64,000 nt of DNA from Gemmatimonadota bacterium (GTDB taxonomy: Bacteria; Gemmatimonadota; Gemmatimonadetes; Longimicrobiales; Gaopeijiaceae). Made by a program: the position numbers and the translations under genes. Below are positions 46,333-59,800 of this stretch, one piece after another. The notes below the pieces were generated by a model. It worked only from the letters and a program-made list of their open reading frames with translations, was not told where the DNA came from and made no database searches. Where the stretch lies: positions 1 through 64,000 of the forward strand of contig QJYK01000022.1 of the NCBI GenBank assembly GCA_003248075.1, given 5' to 3'. The first letter of the stretch is position 1; each line of letters opens with the position of its first letter.

Positions 46333-46931
46333 TGCCGGCGCAGCTCGGGGTCGGTGACGGCATACGTGGCGGCTCCCGCCGTGCGGACACCATCGGGGAG
46401 GATTGGCTGGATCGGTATCGATCCTACAGGCGGCGTCAAGCCATGCGCTTGATCCACATGCTCCCCAAGGGCGCTGTTCGGCCGCTCTATCGGCGCGCGC
46501 GCGACTTCGCCCAGAGGGCCGGGGTTTCCGAATCCGAGTTGTCGGACGACCCGTTGGGCGTGCTCGTGTGGTTCTGTCAGAAACTGCTTCCTCTCCCACC
46601 CTTCGACGTGTGGCTGACCGACGTCGAGAGCCATCCCGGGGCCTACTTCCTGGACATGGCAGACTCCGTGGATCAGCCGACTCCCGAGGCGCCGGCGACG
46701 GTGGAGTCGCGCCCCTTCGCATGCGGCGGTCGGAGCTGGACCGCGCACCTCCGCTCCTACCAGGACTCGGGGCTTTGGCGGGGTTACATCGCGTTCACCG
46801 GCGACAGCGACGCACGCGTGCATCGAACGGCTCCCGTCTTCTGCGAGCAGGATCCCTCGGAGCTTCGTGACCGGTTCCTCTCGTTCGAGCCAGCCGCGCT
46901 CCAGGCCTTCCTCCGATCCGCGCTTCCCTGA
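46332..46931 (+). CDS. LPPFDVW-domain protein B: helical domain then beta domain
   Basis: A 199-residue protein, no known family. Residues 24-110 are the helical domain (WLDRYRSYRRRQAMRL ... LPPFDVW at 88-94, DVESHPGAY). Residues 126-199 are the beta domain (SWTAHLRSYQDSGLWRGYIAFTG ... RSALP). These match the two domains of protein A (44282-44956), where the beta domain comes first, so the order is swapped. The beta domain keeps W-x-A-x-L-x-x-Y...G-x-W-R-G...F and ends in the same LRSAL/LSSAL motif. Translationally coupled to protein D. No membrane or secretion signal, so it is likely cytoplasmic. Confidence 0.65.
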   Translation: MPAQLGVGDGIRGGSRRADTIGEDWLDRYRSYRRRQAMRLIHMLPKGAVRPLYRRARDFAQRAGVSESELSDDPLGVLVWFCQKLLPLPPFDVWLTDVESHPGAYFLDMADSVDQPTPEAPATVESRPFACGGRSWTAHLRSYQDSGLWRGYIAFTGDSDARVHRTAPVFCEQDPSELRDRFLSFEPAALQAFLRSALP

Positions 46932-46933
46932 GT

Positions 46934-46953
46934 CGATTTTTCCCAAAAAATCG
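46934..46953. terminator. A+T-type hairpin after protein B
   Basis: CGATTTTT (46934-46941) and AAAAATCG (46946-46953) form an 8-bp stem around a 4-base loop just after the stop of protein B. It is unusual for this G+C-rich sequence; it could be a weak terminator or protein-binding site. Confidence 0.35.
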
Positions 46954-47080
46954 GCAACGGTCCGCGTGGGCGCACCGGCCTGACCCCGCCGCGCAAGCTC
47001 ATGCGTGTTCAGGGTTTTGAGCGTTGTGTCCTCGGTTGCGGTATGCTGCGATCCACGCTGGGAACAACTGGATTTGATTC

Positions 47081-47108
47081 TTCCGTCGTTTTTGTAAGTT
47101 GTTATAAT
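47081..47108 (+). promoter_or_regulatory. A+T-rich candidate promoter upstream of the small RHH-like gene
   Basis: The region 46932-47310 holds no gene I can support. Its central part (47070-47130) is markedly A+T-rich and contains a consensus TATAAT at 47103-47108 with TTCCGT at 47081-47086 (16-base spacer). A transcript from about 47115 would reach the gene at 47311. Confidence 0.4.
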
Positions 47109-47310
47109 ACAAACACTTCCGTATAACCTGCGGATCTGACGAAGGGCCCGATGCGGGGGTTGCGTGGGCCGCGAACCCAGTGTATCATGGTCCCACTTCG
47201 AGGAGGCCGGACTCCCCTCGCCGTGGTCTCGCGCTCGGCTGACCGAGCCGCTCGCGGCGCCCCAAAAAGCGTGATTTCTTCACCCTTCGACCGTTGGCCG
47301 AGGTGCGCCC

Positions 47311-47520
47311 ATGTGGGATACGTGCTCCGTTCAGCTCACAGTGCAGCTGCCACGGGACATCGCAGCTCAGGCGGAGGAGGTCCAGAAGGCCGATCCCGAC
47401 TTTCTGAGCCGGGTCGTGCTGTACGGGCTGACGAGGCGCTCCATCTATCGCCACCTGCGCGGCCCGGAGAGACAGGCGGGCGATGCCGAGACGGAAGAGT
47501 CGGTCCAACCCGGTCGCTGA
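47311..47520 (+). CDS. Small protein with a ribbon-helix-helix-like N-terminus
   Basis: A 69-residue protein. The first strand-and-helices LTVQLPRDIAAQAEEVQKADPDFLSRVVLYGLTRRSIYRHL resembles the RHH fold of CopG/antitoxin-type regulators: a beta strand with Leu-Pro, then two helices. A short charged tail follows. The similarity is a shape match, not a family assignment, so a DNA-binding or antitoxin role is a guess. CGAGGTG sits a few bases before the ATG. It is followed, 113 bases later, by LPPFEVW protein C, with no toxin-like gene beside it. Confidence 0.45.
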   Translation: MWDTCSVQLTVQLPRDIAAQAEEVQKADPDFLSRVVLYGLTRRSIYRHLRGPERQAGDAETEESVQPGR

Positions 47521-47633
47521 GGCTTGCGCGACCCTCCCCTCCGGATCATAGGTTTGGCGCGACCGAGACCCCCGGACAGGAATCGACGAGGGCAATTCCG
47601 AGGGGTCTTTCTACGTCCATTGGGAGGACCGGC

Positions 47634-47957
47634 GTGGACGCAGGCCGACCTGGGAGTGAGCCCGTCGAAATCCTGCGCGCGAAGTATCTCGACTACTGTT
47701 CGGCGCAGGTCGCCGATCTACTTCTCTACCTGAGTCCGGACGAGATCTATCTCCTCGCCCAGCGAGCCCACCGCGAGAAGGGCGGCGCGGGCCAACTGTC
47801 CTACATCGAAATGGTTCAGATCGCGACGGACTGGCTCTCGGCGCGCGTTGCACTCCCGCCCTTCGAGGTGTGGGTCGACGACTATCGCGAGCACCCCGAC
47901 CGGTACGCCGAGTACTTCATGGGACTCTGGGAATCGGAGACCGACTCCTCGGAGTGA
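47634..47957 (+). CDS. LPPFEVW-domain protein C: stand-alone helical domain
   Basis: A 107-residue protein consisting only of the helical domain shared with A and B: YLDYCSAQVADLLLYLSPDEIYLLAQRAHREK at 18-49, then LPPFEVW (74-80), VDDYREHPDRYAEY (81-94). The GTG at 47634 is favoured by GGGAGG six bases upstream; an open extension to 47151 contains no ribosome site and reads as non-coding. It lies 33 bases from the stop of ssb, convergent. The common motif with A and B makes chance resemblance unlikely. Function unknown. Confidence 0.7.
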   Translation: MDAGRPGSEPVEILRAKYLDYCSAQVADLLLYLSPDEIYLLAQRAHREKGGAGQLSYIEMVQIATDWLSARVALPPFEVWVDDYREHPDRYAEYFMGLWESETDSSE

Positions 47958-47989
47958 GGGTCCTCGAGCCAGCCGCCGAGGTGGCCTAC

Positions 47990-48430
47990 TCAGAACGGAA
48001 GGTCGTCGTCGTGCCCGTCCGCCGCCGGGGGCGGCGTGCCGTATCCCGAGCCACCTTCGTAGCCGGAGGTGCCGCCCGCTGGAGGTGACCCGCCCCCGGT
48101 GGCTCCGAGCATCACCATTTCGTTGATGACGATGTCGGTCCAATATCGCACGCCGCCCTGATCGTCCTGGGTTTGCGAGTACTCGATGCGGCCTTCGACG
48201 TACAGGCGGTCCCCCTTGTGGACCCACTGCTCCACGATGTCGACGAGGCGCCCGAAGAAGGTGAGTCGGTGCCACTCGGTCTTCTCCTGCTGCTGACCGG
48301 ACCGATCCGACCACGATCGATTGGTGGCGAGCGAGAGCTTGGCGACGCGGGCGCCGGAGGCCAGGGCCCGAATCTCGGGATCGTTCCCGACGTTGCCGAT
48401 GAGCATGACCTTGTTGAGGGACCGACTCAT
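47990..48430 (-). CDS. ssb: Single-stranded DNA-binding protein
   Basis: A 146-residue SSB. The OB fold begins SRSLNKVMLIGNVGNDPEIR, with WHRLTFFGRLVDIVEQWVHKGDRLYVEGRIEYS the conserved core. A Gly/Ser/Pro-rich linker leads to the acidic tip DDDLPF, the interaction peptide for recombination and replication proteins. It binds single strands during replication and repair. The gene is the first of a minus-strand unit, divergent from the enoyl-CoA hydratase gene across 170 bases. No partner (rpsF/rpsR) is adjacent. Confidence 0.95.
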   Translation of the reverse strand: MSRSLNKVMLIGNVGNDPEIRALASGARVAKLSLATNRSWSDRSGQQQEKTEWHRLTFFGRLVDIVEQWVHKGDRLYVEGRIEYSQTQDDQGGVRYWTDIVINEMVMLGATGGGSPPAGGTSGYEGGSGYGTPPPAADGHDDDLPF

Positions 48431-48534
48431 GGGGTGAGAGCTCCTGCTGGCGGGCGAGCGGCCATGCGGGCCAGCACGCGTGTGAGGGGCGGCGAGGGCG
48501 CCGCGGAGGCCAAAGGTAAGGGTGGCCGCAGCGT

Positions 48535-48563
48535 TTTTCCATCGCGCGACGGGACACTATTTT
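48535..48563 (+). promoter_or_regulatory. Candidate promoter for the enoyl-CoA hydratase gene
   Basis: TTTTCC (48535-48540), 17 bases, TATTTT (48558-48563), leaving a leader of about 31 bases. Confidence 0.4.
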
Positions 48564-48600
48564 TCCTCGATCCGACGATCCCCGAACACGACCTGGACAC

Positions 48601-49386
48601 ATGACCGACCTGACCCACATCCGTGTCGAGTGGGACGGTGACCTCGCCGTCGTGACCATCGACCGGCAGGAGAAGCTCAACGCCCTGAATGCCGAAGTCA
48701 TCTCGGAGCTCGGCGAGGTCTTCGACGGCCTGCGCGACGACGACAAAGTGCGTGGCGTCCTCCTCACGGGGGCCGGGCAGAAGGCGTTCGTGGCCGGTGC
48801 TGACATTGGGGAGCTGGCCAAGATGGACTCGATCACGGGCGTGCGGGTGAGTCGCGACGGGCAGGACGTCTTCCGCTTCATCGAGCGCTTCCCGAAGCCC
48901 GTGCTCGCGGCGGTGGGGGGCTACGCCTTGGGCGGCGGCTGCGAGCTGGCACTGGCCTGCCACCTTCGCATCGCCTCCGACAACGCGCGCTTTGGCCTTC
49001 CCGAGGTATCCCTCGGAATCATTCCCGGCTACGGAGGCACCATCAGGCTCGCCAGGCTCATCGGGCTCGGTCGCGCGCTCGAGATGACACTGACCGGAGA
49101 GATGGTGAGCGCGACCCGGGCAGCAGAGATCGGCCTGGTCTCCGAGGTCGTCCCCGGGCCGGAGCTCCAGGGGCGGGGCAAGGCCCTCCTGAGGAAGGTG
49201 ACGAAGAACGGCCCCCTCGCCGTTCGGATGGCTCTGGAGTCCATCTACCGTGCCCTGGACACATCCACGGCCGAGGCCCTCGATTTCGAGTCTTCGCTCT
49301 TCGGGCTGCTGGCGAGCACGCAGGACATGAGGGAAGGAATGGCGGCTTTCCTGGAGAGGCGCACGGCGGACTTCCGGGGGCGCTGA
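48601..49386 (+). CDS. Enoyl-CoA hydratase/isomerase (crotonase)
   Basis: A 261-residue crotonase. The oxyanion-hole segments KAFVAGADIGEL and GGYALGGGCELALACHLRIAS, and LPEVSLGIIPGYGGTIRL, are intact. The two catalytic Glu positions (in GGGCELAL and LPEVSLG) are both present, so hydratase activity is expected. It hydrates 2-enoyl-CoA to 3-hydroxyacyl-CoA. With the thiolase and 3-hydroxyacyl-CoA dehydrogenase in this window it completes the set for butyrate-type or beta-oxidation chemistry, although it lies 5 kb away and next to replication genes. Confidence 0.92.
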   Translation: MTDLTHIRVEWDGDLAVVTIDRQEKLNALNAEVISELGEVFDGLRDDDKVRGVLLTGAGQKAFVAGADIGELAKMDSITGVRVSRDGQDVFRFIERFPKPVLAAVGGYALGGGCELALACHLRIASDNARFGLPEVSLGIIPGYGGTIRLARLIGLGRALEMTLTGEMVSATRAAEIGLVSEVVPGPELQGRGKALLRKVTKNGPLAVRMALESIYRALDTSTAEALDFESSLFGLLASTQDMREGMAAFLERRTADFRGR

Positions 49387-49520
49387 ACCGCTCCTCCGGG
49401 CGCCGCGCCCGTCGGTCCGGACGCCACGGAGAACGACCGACCGAAAGTCATTGAAGGCCAAGAAGTTCGGGCTCCTCCTCCGGGGTGGTCGGAGGGGGGT
49501 CGTCAGGTTAAATTTCCGGG

Positions 49521-49562
49521 ATGCTTCCAGGGCCCTCCTCCGCATCCGGTTCGTGCGCCTGA
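49521..49562 (+). promoter_or_regulatory. Possible leaderless upstream ORF overlapping the recF start
   Basis: TAAATT (49509-49514) is followed seven bases later by ATG at 49521, which would encode a 13-residue peptide (MLPGPSSASGSCA) ending TGA at 49560-49562, overlapping the GTG start of recF at 49553. It would couple recF translation to the upstream ORF. Speculative; the -35 is weak. Confidence 0.25.
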
Positions 49563-50671
49563 GCCGGCTCACACTGCGCAACTTCCGCAACCTCGGAAGG
49601 CAGGATCTCGAGTTCCCGCCGGAGGGCGTCGCCGTTGTCGGGAACAACGCCCAGGGGAAGACCAACCTCCTGGAAGCGATCTACTATCTGGAGACGTTCC
49701 GCTCCTTTCGCGCGACCACGGACGACCACCTCGTGGCCTTTGGCGAGGGCGTTTTCCGGGTCGTAGGTGAGCTCGATTCCGAGGACGGCGAGCGCGTCAG
49801 CGTTACGGCGGCTTTCGAGAAGAGGGGAAAACGCAAGAAGGTAACGCTGGACGGTGTCGAACAAGGGAGGATCGCGGATGCCCTGGGGCGTCTCGCCGCC
49901 GTGATCTTTTCGCCTTCCGACGTGGATCTGGTGAGCGGCGGCCCGTCCCAGCGGCGACGGTACCTCGATATCGTGCTCTCTCTCAGCGAGCCAGGCTATC
50001 TCCGGTCCCTTCAGGATTTCCGCGCGATCCTCAGCCGTCGTAACGCCGCGCTCAAGGGTGGCCAGGGCCAGGCATCGGTTCAGGCCTGGGACACCGGCCT
50101 CGTGCGGTCCGGCGCCGCGGTGACGCAAACACGGCGAGACTGGGTCTCGACGCGCTGCGAAGCGTTTTGCGGATATTACTCAGCGGTGTCGGGAGGCTTC
50201 GGAGCCTGCATGGAGTACCGGCCCGGCGTGCGCCTGGATGGTGCTGCGGGGCGCGAGGACATCGAGGCGGCCTATGGTGCTTCGCTGGCGGCATCGACGG
50301 AGCGCGAGCGGCGTCTTGGCACCACGGTGGTCGGCCCGCACCGCGATGAGCTCTGGATGACGTTGGAGGACGAAGGTGACCACCTCGATTTGAGGGAGTA
50401 CGGGTCCGGCGGCCAACGCCGCACCGCCGCCTTGGCGCTGCGGCTGGTCGAGGCACGTACGATCCGGGAGACGAGAGGCCACGAGCCGCTGATCCTCCTC
50501 GATGATGTCTTCGCCGAACTCGACGCTCCCCGGAGCGAGCGGATCCTCGGGCTCCTCGAGACTGAGGAAAGTGGTCAGGTCGTGATCACCGCGCCCAAGC
50601 CGAGCGACGTGCGCATCCGCGGGGGCGCGCTTCCCCGCTGGTCGATCGACGCAGGGCGGATCGCCTCGTGA
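49553..50671 (+). CDS. recF: DNA replication and repair protein RecF
   Basis: A 372-residue ABC-type ATPase. Walker A is GNNAQGKT (30-37). The signature region is LREYGSGGQRRTAALALRLVE and Walker B PLILLDDVFAELDAPR. RecF loads RecA at gaps with RecO and RecR. The GTG at 49553 (VRLSRLTLRNFRNL) matches the usual family start; no Shine-Dalgarno site precedes it. The frame is open to 49451 but lacks family similarity there. It overlaps dciA by four bases (GTGA). Downstream dciA and gyrB complete the typical origin block. Confidence 0.93.
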   Translation: MRLSRLTLRNFRNLGRQDLEFPPEGVAVVGNNAQGKTNLLEAIYYLETFRSFRATTDDHLVAFGEGVFRVVGELDSEDGERVSVTAAFEKRGKRKKVTLDGVEQGRIADALGRLAAVIFSPSDVDLVSGGPSQRRRYLDIVLSLSEPGYLRSLQDFRAILSRRNAALKGGQGQASVQAWDTGLVRSGAAVTQTRRDWVSTRCEAFCGYYSAVSGGFGACMEYRPGVRLDGAAGREDIEAAYGASLAASTERERRLGTTVVGPHRDELWMTLEDEGDHLDLREYGSGGQRRTAALALRLVEARTIRETRGHEPLILLDDVFAELDAPRSERILGLLETEESGQVVITAPKPSDVRIRGGALPRWSIDAGRIAS

Positions 50672-50979
50672 AGTCGCGAAAGACCCGGCCCGTTCGGATC
50701 GACGCGGTCCTGGATGGCGTGCTGAGGGATCGCGGCCTGCGGGACCAGGTGAGGCGCTGGGATGCCCTCGAGGACTGGAAGGAGATCGTGGGCCCGCACG
50801 TCGCGGAGGTGACGCGGGCCCGCGCGGTGGAGGAGACCACGCTGATCGTGGAAGTGGCCACGAGTGCTTGGTTGATGGAGCTGAATATGATGAAGGGAGA
50901 GTTCCTGCAGCGCATCAACGAGCGCTTGAGGGACACCCCGATCGAGCGGATCGTCTTCGTTCTGGCGGAGACCTCGTAA
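50668..50979 (+). CDS. dciA: DciA (DUF721) replicative helicase loader
   Basis: A 103-residue DUF721 protein with the KH-like domain: LRDQVRRWDALEDWKEIVGPHVAEVTRA and TTLIVEVATSAWLMELNMMKGEFLQRINE. In bacteria lacking DnaC/DnaI, DciA loads the DnaB helicase. The GTG start is inside the recF stop. Its place between recF and gyrB is the most common context for the gene, supporting assignment. Confidence 0.9.
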   Translation: MKSRKTRPVRIDAVLDGVLRDRGLRDQVRRWDALEDWKEIVGPHVAEVTRARAVEETTLIVEVATSAWLMELNMMKGEFLQRINERLRDTPIERIVFVLAETS

Positions 50980-50990
50980 CGGCAACGTAG

Positions 50991-54340
<3,350 letters not shown>

Positions 54341-54487
54341 TGGCGCCCGATCAGTCACTACAGAAACAAAAATAGCGTAATCAAAATAATGTTCTTGGTC
54401 CTTGAGAAGCGAGGGTCGGGGTCCGACCTTCAAGCGTCGGGTCCCCACCGTGACCCGTGCACCGCCATCGCCCGAGGAGAGCCGCCC

Positions 54488-56680
54488 ATGACCCGAGTCG
54501 TGCCCCGCTTCGATACCCTTGCCGCAGCCCGCCACACGTCGCCCGCGCACAACGGCCAGGACGAGAAGGCCAGGAAGAGGATCAACCTGGAGGAGGTCTT
54601 TGGCGAGAACGTCTTCGGCCTCAGTCAGATGAAGGCACGCCTTCCCAAGCCCGTCTACCAGGCGCTGCTCTCGACCATACAGAACGGATCCGAGCTCGAC
54701 CCGTCCGTGGCAGACGCGGTGGCGGTGGCGATGAAGGAGTGGGCCATCGAGCGCGGGGCGACGCACTTCACGCACTGGTTCCAGCCGCTCACCGGCCTCA
54801 CTGCAGAGAAGCACGACTCGTTCCTACGCCCCACGGGAGACGGCCGTGCCATCACCGAGTTCGGCGGCAAGGAGCTGGTTCAGGGCGAGCCCGATGCCTC
54901 TTCGTTCCCGTCGGGCGGTCTGCGCGCGACGTTCGAGGCCCGCGGCTACACTGCTTGGGACCCCACGTCTCCGGCGTTCCTCATGGAGGGACCGGGCGGC
55001 GCCTATCTGTGCATCCCCACCGCCTTCGCATCCTGGGCGGGTGACGCGCTGGACAAGAAGACCCCCCTCCTTCGGTCGATGCACGCCTTGGATCAGCAGG
55101 CGCGGCGGGCGCTCGAGCTCTTCGGCAGCCCGGCCCGTCCGGTGCGCGCCACGCTTGGGCCGGAGCAGGAGTTCTTCCTGGTGGACGAAGAGTTCTACTA
55201 CCGTAGGCCGGACCTGGTGACCTGCGGCCGAACCCTGTTCGGCACCAAACCGCCCAAGGGTCAGGAAATGGAGGACCATTACTTCGGATCCATCCCGGGG
55301 CGGGTGCTCGAGTACATGAACGAGGTCGAGCTCGAGCTCTACAAGCTCGGGGTCCCGGTGACCACCCGACACAACGAGGTTGCACCGGGTCAGTACGAGA
55401 TGGCCCCGATCTACGAGGGAGCCAACCCGGCAGCGGACCATCAGCAGCTCATGATGTCCACCATGCGGAGCGTCGCCCGCAAGCACGCCCTGGTCTGTCT
55501 GCTGCACGAGAAGCCGTTCCAGGGCGTCAACGGAAGCGGCAAGCACCTGAACTGGTCGTTCGGAACCGCGGACCAGAACCTACTCGAGCCAGGCGACACG
55601 CCCCACGACAACATCCAGTTCCTGTTCTTCTGTTCCGCGGTCCTCAAGGCGGTGGCGAGGCACCAGGATCTGCTGCGCGCGGCCGTGGCGCACGCGGGGA
55701 ACGATCACAGGCTGGGGGCCAACGAGGCGCCGCCTGCCATCATCTCGGCGTTCCTGGGCGATCAGCTGCAGGACGTCTTCGAGCAGCTGGAGAAGGCCGG
55801 AGCCGCGAAATCGTCGAAGTCGAGCGGCCTCATGGGTCTGGGAGTCAAGGTGCTTCCTCGCCTGCCGAAGCACGCGGGCGATCGCAATCGGACGTCACCG
55901 TTCGCGTTCACCGGCAACAAGTGGGAATTCCGCGCGCTCGGCTCGAGCCAGAGCGTCTCGTTCCCGGCCACGGTGCTGAACACGATCGTGGCCGAGGCCA
56001 TCGACGAGCTGTGCACGAAGTTGGAGACGGCGCTGACCAAGGGAGCCACCTTCGACGACGCCCTGCGGGAGCTTCTGGCTGCGGAGATCCACGAGTTCAA
56101 GCACGTGATCTTCAACGGCGACAACTATGCTCCCGAGTGGGTGGAAGAGGCGGAGCGTCGTGGGCTGCTGAACTTGCGGTCGACGATGGACGCTCTTCCG
56201 CGCCTGGTCTCGGAGAAGAACACCACCCTGTTCGAGAAGTACGGCGTTCTGTCACACCGGGAGCTCGAGTCCCGCTACGAGATCTACGTCGACCAGTACT
56301 TCAAGACCGTGAACATCGAGGGTGAGACCGGGCAATACATCGCCCAGACGATGATTCTACCGGCGGCGACGCGCTACCTGAGCGATCTGCTCGAGACCGC
56401 GGAGCGGGCGGCCGACGTGGGGATGAAGACCGAGGGCGTCCTCGCCACGGCGGAGCAGGTCAACCAGCTCGTGGACCTGCTCACGGACAGGATCGCCGCG
56501 CTGGCGGTGCAGAATCAGGAGCTCGGGGGAGACGATGTGGTTTCGAAAGCCGGGCACATGAGAGAGAACATCATTCCAGCGCTCAACGCTGTGCGCGACG
56601 TGGTCGACCGGCTGGAACGAATCGTTCCGGACGACCTGTGGCCCATCCCGACGTACAGGGAAATGCTCTTCGTGAAGTGA
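54488..56680 (+). CDS. glnN: Type III glutamine synthetase
   Basis: A 730-residue enzyme of the GSIII type (normally 700-730). The N-terminal basic region ([38 protein letters not shown]) precedes the catalytic barrel with [38 protein letters not shown] and [14 protein letters not shown]. The C-terminus is the long helical domain of this class. It makes glutamine from glutamate, ammonia and ATP. The ATG at 54488 has GAGGAGAG upstream. The 54341-54487 spacer is A+T-rich, with a likely promoter. Followed by a strong hairpin terminator. Confidence 0.95.
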   Translation: MTRVVPRFDTLAAARHTSPAHNGQDEKARKRINLEEVFGENVFGLSQMKARLPKPVYQALLSTIQNGSELDPSVADAVAVAMKEWAIERGATHFTHWFQPLTGLTAEKHDSFLRPTGDGRAITEFGGKELVQGEPDASSFPSGGLRATFEARGYTAWDPTSPAFLMEGPGGAYLCIPTAFASWAGDALDKKTPLLRSMHALDQQARRALELFGSPARPVRATLGPEQEFFLVDEEFYYRRPDLVTCGRTLFGTKPPKGQEMEDHYFGSIPGRVLEYMNEVELELYKLGVPVTTRHNEVAPGQYEMAPIYEGANPAADHQQLMMSTMRSVARKHALVCLLHEKPFQGVNGSGKHLNWSFGTADQNLLEPGDTPHDNIQFLFFCSAVLKAVARHQDLLRAAVAHAGNDHRLGANEAPPAIISAFLGDQLQDVFEQLEKAGAAKSSKSSGLMGLGVKVLPRLPKHAGDRNRTSPFAFTGNKWEFRALGSSQSVSFPATVLNTIVAEAIDELCTKLETALTKGATFDDALRELLAAEIHEFKHVIFNGDNYAPEWVEEAERRGLLNLRSTMDALPRLVSEKNTTLFEKYGVLSHRELESRYEIYVDQYFKTVNIEGETGQYIAQTMILPAATRYLSDLLETAERAADVGMKTEGVLATAEQVNQLVDLLTDRIAALAVQNQELGGDDVVSKAGHMRENIIPALNAVRDVVDRLERIVPDDLWPIPTYREMLFVK

Positions 56681-56715
56681 TCGCCCCGGCCGCGGCTTCC
56701 GCGGTCGACCCGGGC

Positions 56716-56744
56716 GGGGGCGCCGGCTATCCGCCGGCGCCCCC
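56716..56744 (+). terminator. Terminator after glnN
   Basis: A perfect 12-bp G+C stem (56716-56727 with 56733-56744) closing a 5-base loop, 36 bases after the glnN stop; the T-run is short. Confidence 0.65.
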
Positions 56745-56864
56745 TGTTGGACTGGGTACCCCCCCGACCACGCTTCTGCCCCGGCCTGGTGGGCTCCCGC
56801 GCCCGGCGTGTGTCCTCTATCTTCGCGAGGTCCGTCTGCCGGAAGCAGGAGAGCCAGCCCGTCC

Positions 56865-59800
56865 ATGCCTCCCTCTGCGGTCGCCGCTCCCCGACTCGTC
56901 GAAGCGCTGGCTGAGGTCGGCCGAAGGCACCCACTAGACCCCAAGCTCGTCGTGGCGCCGAGCTTCGGCGTGGGCCGTGAGCTGCTTCGATGTCTTTCCC
57001 GGCGCGGTCAGGCGTGGGTGGGATTCGAGGTCACCACGCCCGCTGCGCTCGCCCTTCGCATCGCCGGGCGAAGCCTGGCTTCCGACGGCCTGCGGCCGAT
57101 CGACGGCTTCGCCCAGCAGGCCCTGCTGGACGAGGCCCTGGACGGAGCCCTGAGCCAAGGGGCCCAGGCGGGACTGGGCGAGCTCTCGGAGGGCGTGGGG
57201 TTCCGGGCATCCGTCCACGGCGCCGTGCTCGCACTCCGCGCCGCCGACGTGTCGGTCTCGGACGTGCGATCCGGACACTTTCGCGAGCTGTCGCGAAAGC
57301 TCTTTCTGGCCCGGGTGCTGGAGCGTCATGAGGAGCTGCTCCGGGAGCGTCGCGCGGCGGACTCCGCCACGATCTACCGCTTGGCGATCGAACAGCTCGC
57401 GGCGGGAACCGATCTCGACGCGCCTCTCGGCGCCGGCCTCGTGCTGCTTGTCCCTGGTATCGGCCTCCGAGGGCTGGCGGGGCACTTCGTGCACACGCTC
57501 AAGGACCTGGGCGCCCGCGTCCTCAGAACGGATCCGACCGTGGGGCTCCCCGCACCCGACTCGGTGCTCTGGGAGGAGGGGACGCCGGCGACGCCCCTCG
57601 CCTTCCTCCACACTCCGGACCACGCCCCGAGCCTGGAGGGAGGAATCGAGCTGTTTCATGCGGCCTCGATCACCGACGAGCTGCGCGAGGTGCTTCGGCG
57701 CGTGGTGCACTCGGGGCGTCGCTGGGACGAGGTCGAGCTCATCACCCCTTCGCCGTCCGCGTACGGCTCCGCACTCCACGCGCTGGCATCGGGTCTCGGC
57801 ATCCCGGTTACCTACGGAGCCGGTCTTCCGCTGGAGCGAACCCGACCCGGCCGGGTGGTCCACGGATACCTGGACTGGATCGGCGGCGGATTCCAGGCCG
57901 ATCCGATCCGGCGCCTCCTCGAGGCGGGAGATCTGCGTCCCCCGACCGGTGCGGGCTTCCATGCGCCGGCGAGCCTGGCCAGACGGTTTCGATCGCTACG
58001 CATCGGGTGGGGCCGACGGCGTTACCGGACCGAGATCCGGAAGGCTTTGGCCGCACTGGACGCGCTCACTCCCGGAGCCTGGGAGTCCCAGGACGGCTTC
58101 GAGCGACGCGTCCGGGGAGCTCGGGCCGAGCTCGAGGCCCTCCGCTCGATCCTGTTTCCCGCGCTCAAGGCGACGCCGTCGGTCCCGGACCGGCTGGGGG
58201 AAGGCGGTGCCCCCGTCGCGCCCGCCGAGCTGGCTCACGGTCTGAAAGCCTTCCTCAAGCGCGTGCCGGCAGGTCGCGGCCCCGACGCACTCGCGAAGGA
58301 GGAGGTCCTCAGGACCCTCGATCGGGTGGAGGCGACGCTGCGACGGAGAACGGGCTTCGAGGCCGCCCTTACCATCCTTCGCAGCCATCTCGACCTGCGG
58401 GTACGCGCGGCGGATCTCCGCGGCGCCGAGGACCCCGATGACCGAGGCGCGCCGTGGCTTTCGCAGGGCGGCCACCTACACATGTCCGATCTCGCTCACG
58501 GAGGCTTCACCGGGCGGCCTTTCACGTTCGTGCTCGGTCTGGACGCCGATCGAGTGCCCGGGTCACCGGGCCAGGACCCGGTCTTCCCAGACGTGGACCG
58601 TCGCGCCGTCGGCGCCGACCTTCCCACGTCGAGCGACCGCGTGCGGGAGCAGGCGCACGCGCTGGCGGCCCTGCTGGCACGCTTGCGTGGTGAGGTGACG
58701 TTGAGCTTCGGCGCCTGGGATGCGACCGCGGCGCGGTCCGTCGGTCCGTCACCGGTGCTCCTGCGGGGCCTCCGGGTCCGAGCCCGGAGCGACCTTCCCA
58801 CCTTCCAGAAGCTCCGGGACCACCTCGGCGGTGTCGCCTGTCCGATCCCGAGGATCGGCTTCGACGCCCTGGACGCGGATGACGTCTGGATGTCGCTGCT
58901 CACGGACGGCGGCGTCCTGCGCCCCGGAATCGAGGCCGTGCGACACGCCTTTCCCTTCCTGGACAGGGGGCTTGGTGCGGAGCGGTCCCGACGGGAAGGC
59001 GTCCCGGGCCCGTACCACGGACTTGTGGCCCCGCGCCCGGAGCTCCTCGACCCGCGCCGAAATCAGGAGATCGTGCTCTCCGCGAGTCGCCTCGAGAGCC
59101 TCGGCGCTTGTCCCTTGCGCTACCTGCACGCGACCGTGTTGCGCTTGCGGCCTCCCGATGACCCGGAGCTCCACCCGGACCGTTGGCTGGATCCGCTCCA
59201 ACGCGGCACCCTGCTGCATGCTCTCTTCGAACGGACCCTGAGCACCGCCAGACGACTCGGGATCGAGGAATCGGAGCCCGGCTTCGAAGAGTTGGCACTC
59301 TCGGCGCTGGAACGGCTGGCGGAGGACGCCACGGTCGAGATTCCCTCGCCCGGTGAGGGTGTGCGTCTCCGTGAGCTGGCCGGCCTCCGTGAGGACGCAC
59401 GGTCGTTCGTACGGATGATTCGGGAGCACGGGGCGCTGTGGTCCCGGCTCGAGATGCGCTTCGGAGTCGGGGTGTCGGATGAGGTGAGCATTCCGATCGC
59501 GGGCGGGCCCCTGCGCTTACGAGGCGCGGTCGACCGCGTCGACGAAGACCTCCAGGGCTTACACGTCATCGATTACAAGACGGGCACACCCCGAGACTAC
59601 GAGGAAGGGAAGGGCACCTACAACGGCGGGCGGCGCCTCCAGCACGCCATCTACGCCCAGGTCGCTGAACAGATCATGGACCGCGACGTCGCGACGGGCG
59701 CCTATCACTTCCCGACACGGCGGGGGCAGAACCTCATCGTGAACTTCTCCAGGGAGCGCTTCACGGACCTGGGCGAGCTTCTCGGCCGGATGCTGGACGG

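Noticed and set aside
47151-47633. Extension of LPPFEVW protein C upstream to 47151
   Set aside because: Low-complexity Arg/Gly/Pro text that overlaps the RHH-like gene in another frame; the GTG at 47634 has a good ribosome site and aligns with the paralogs.
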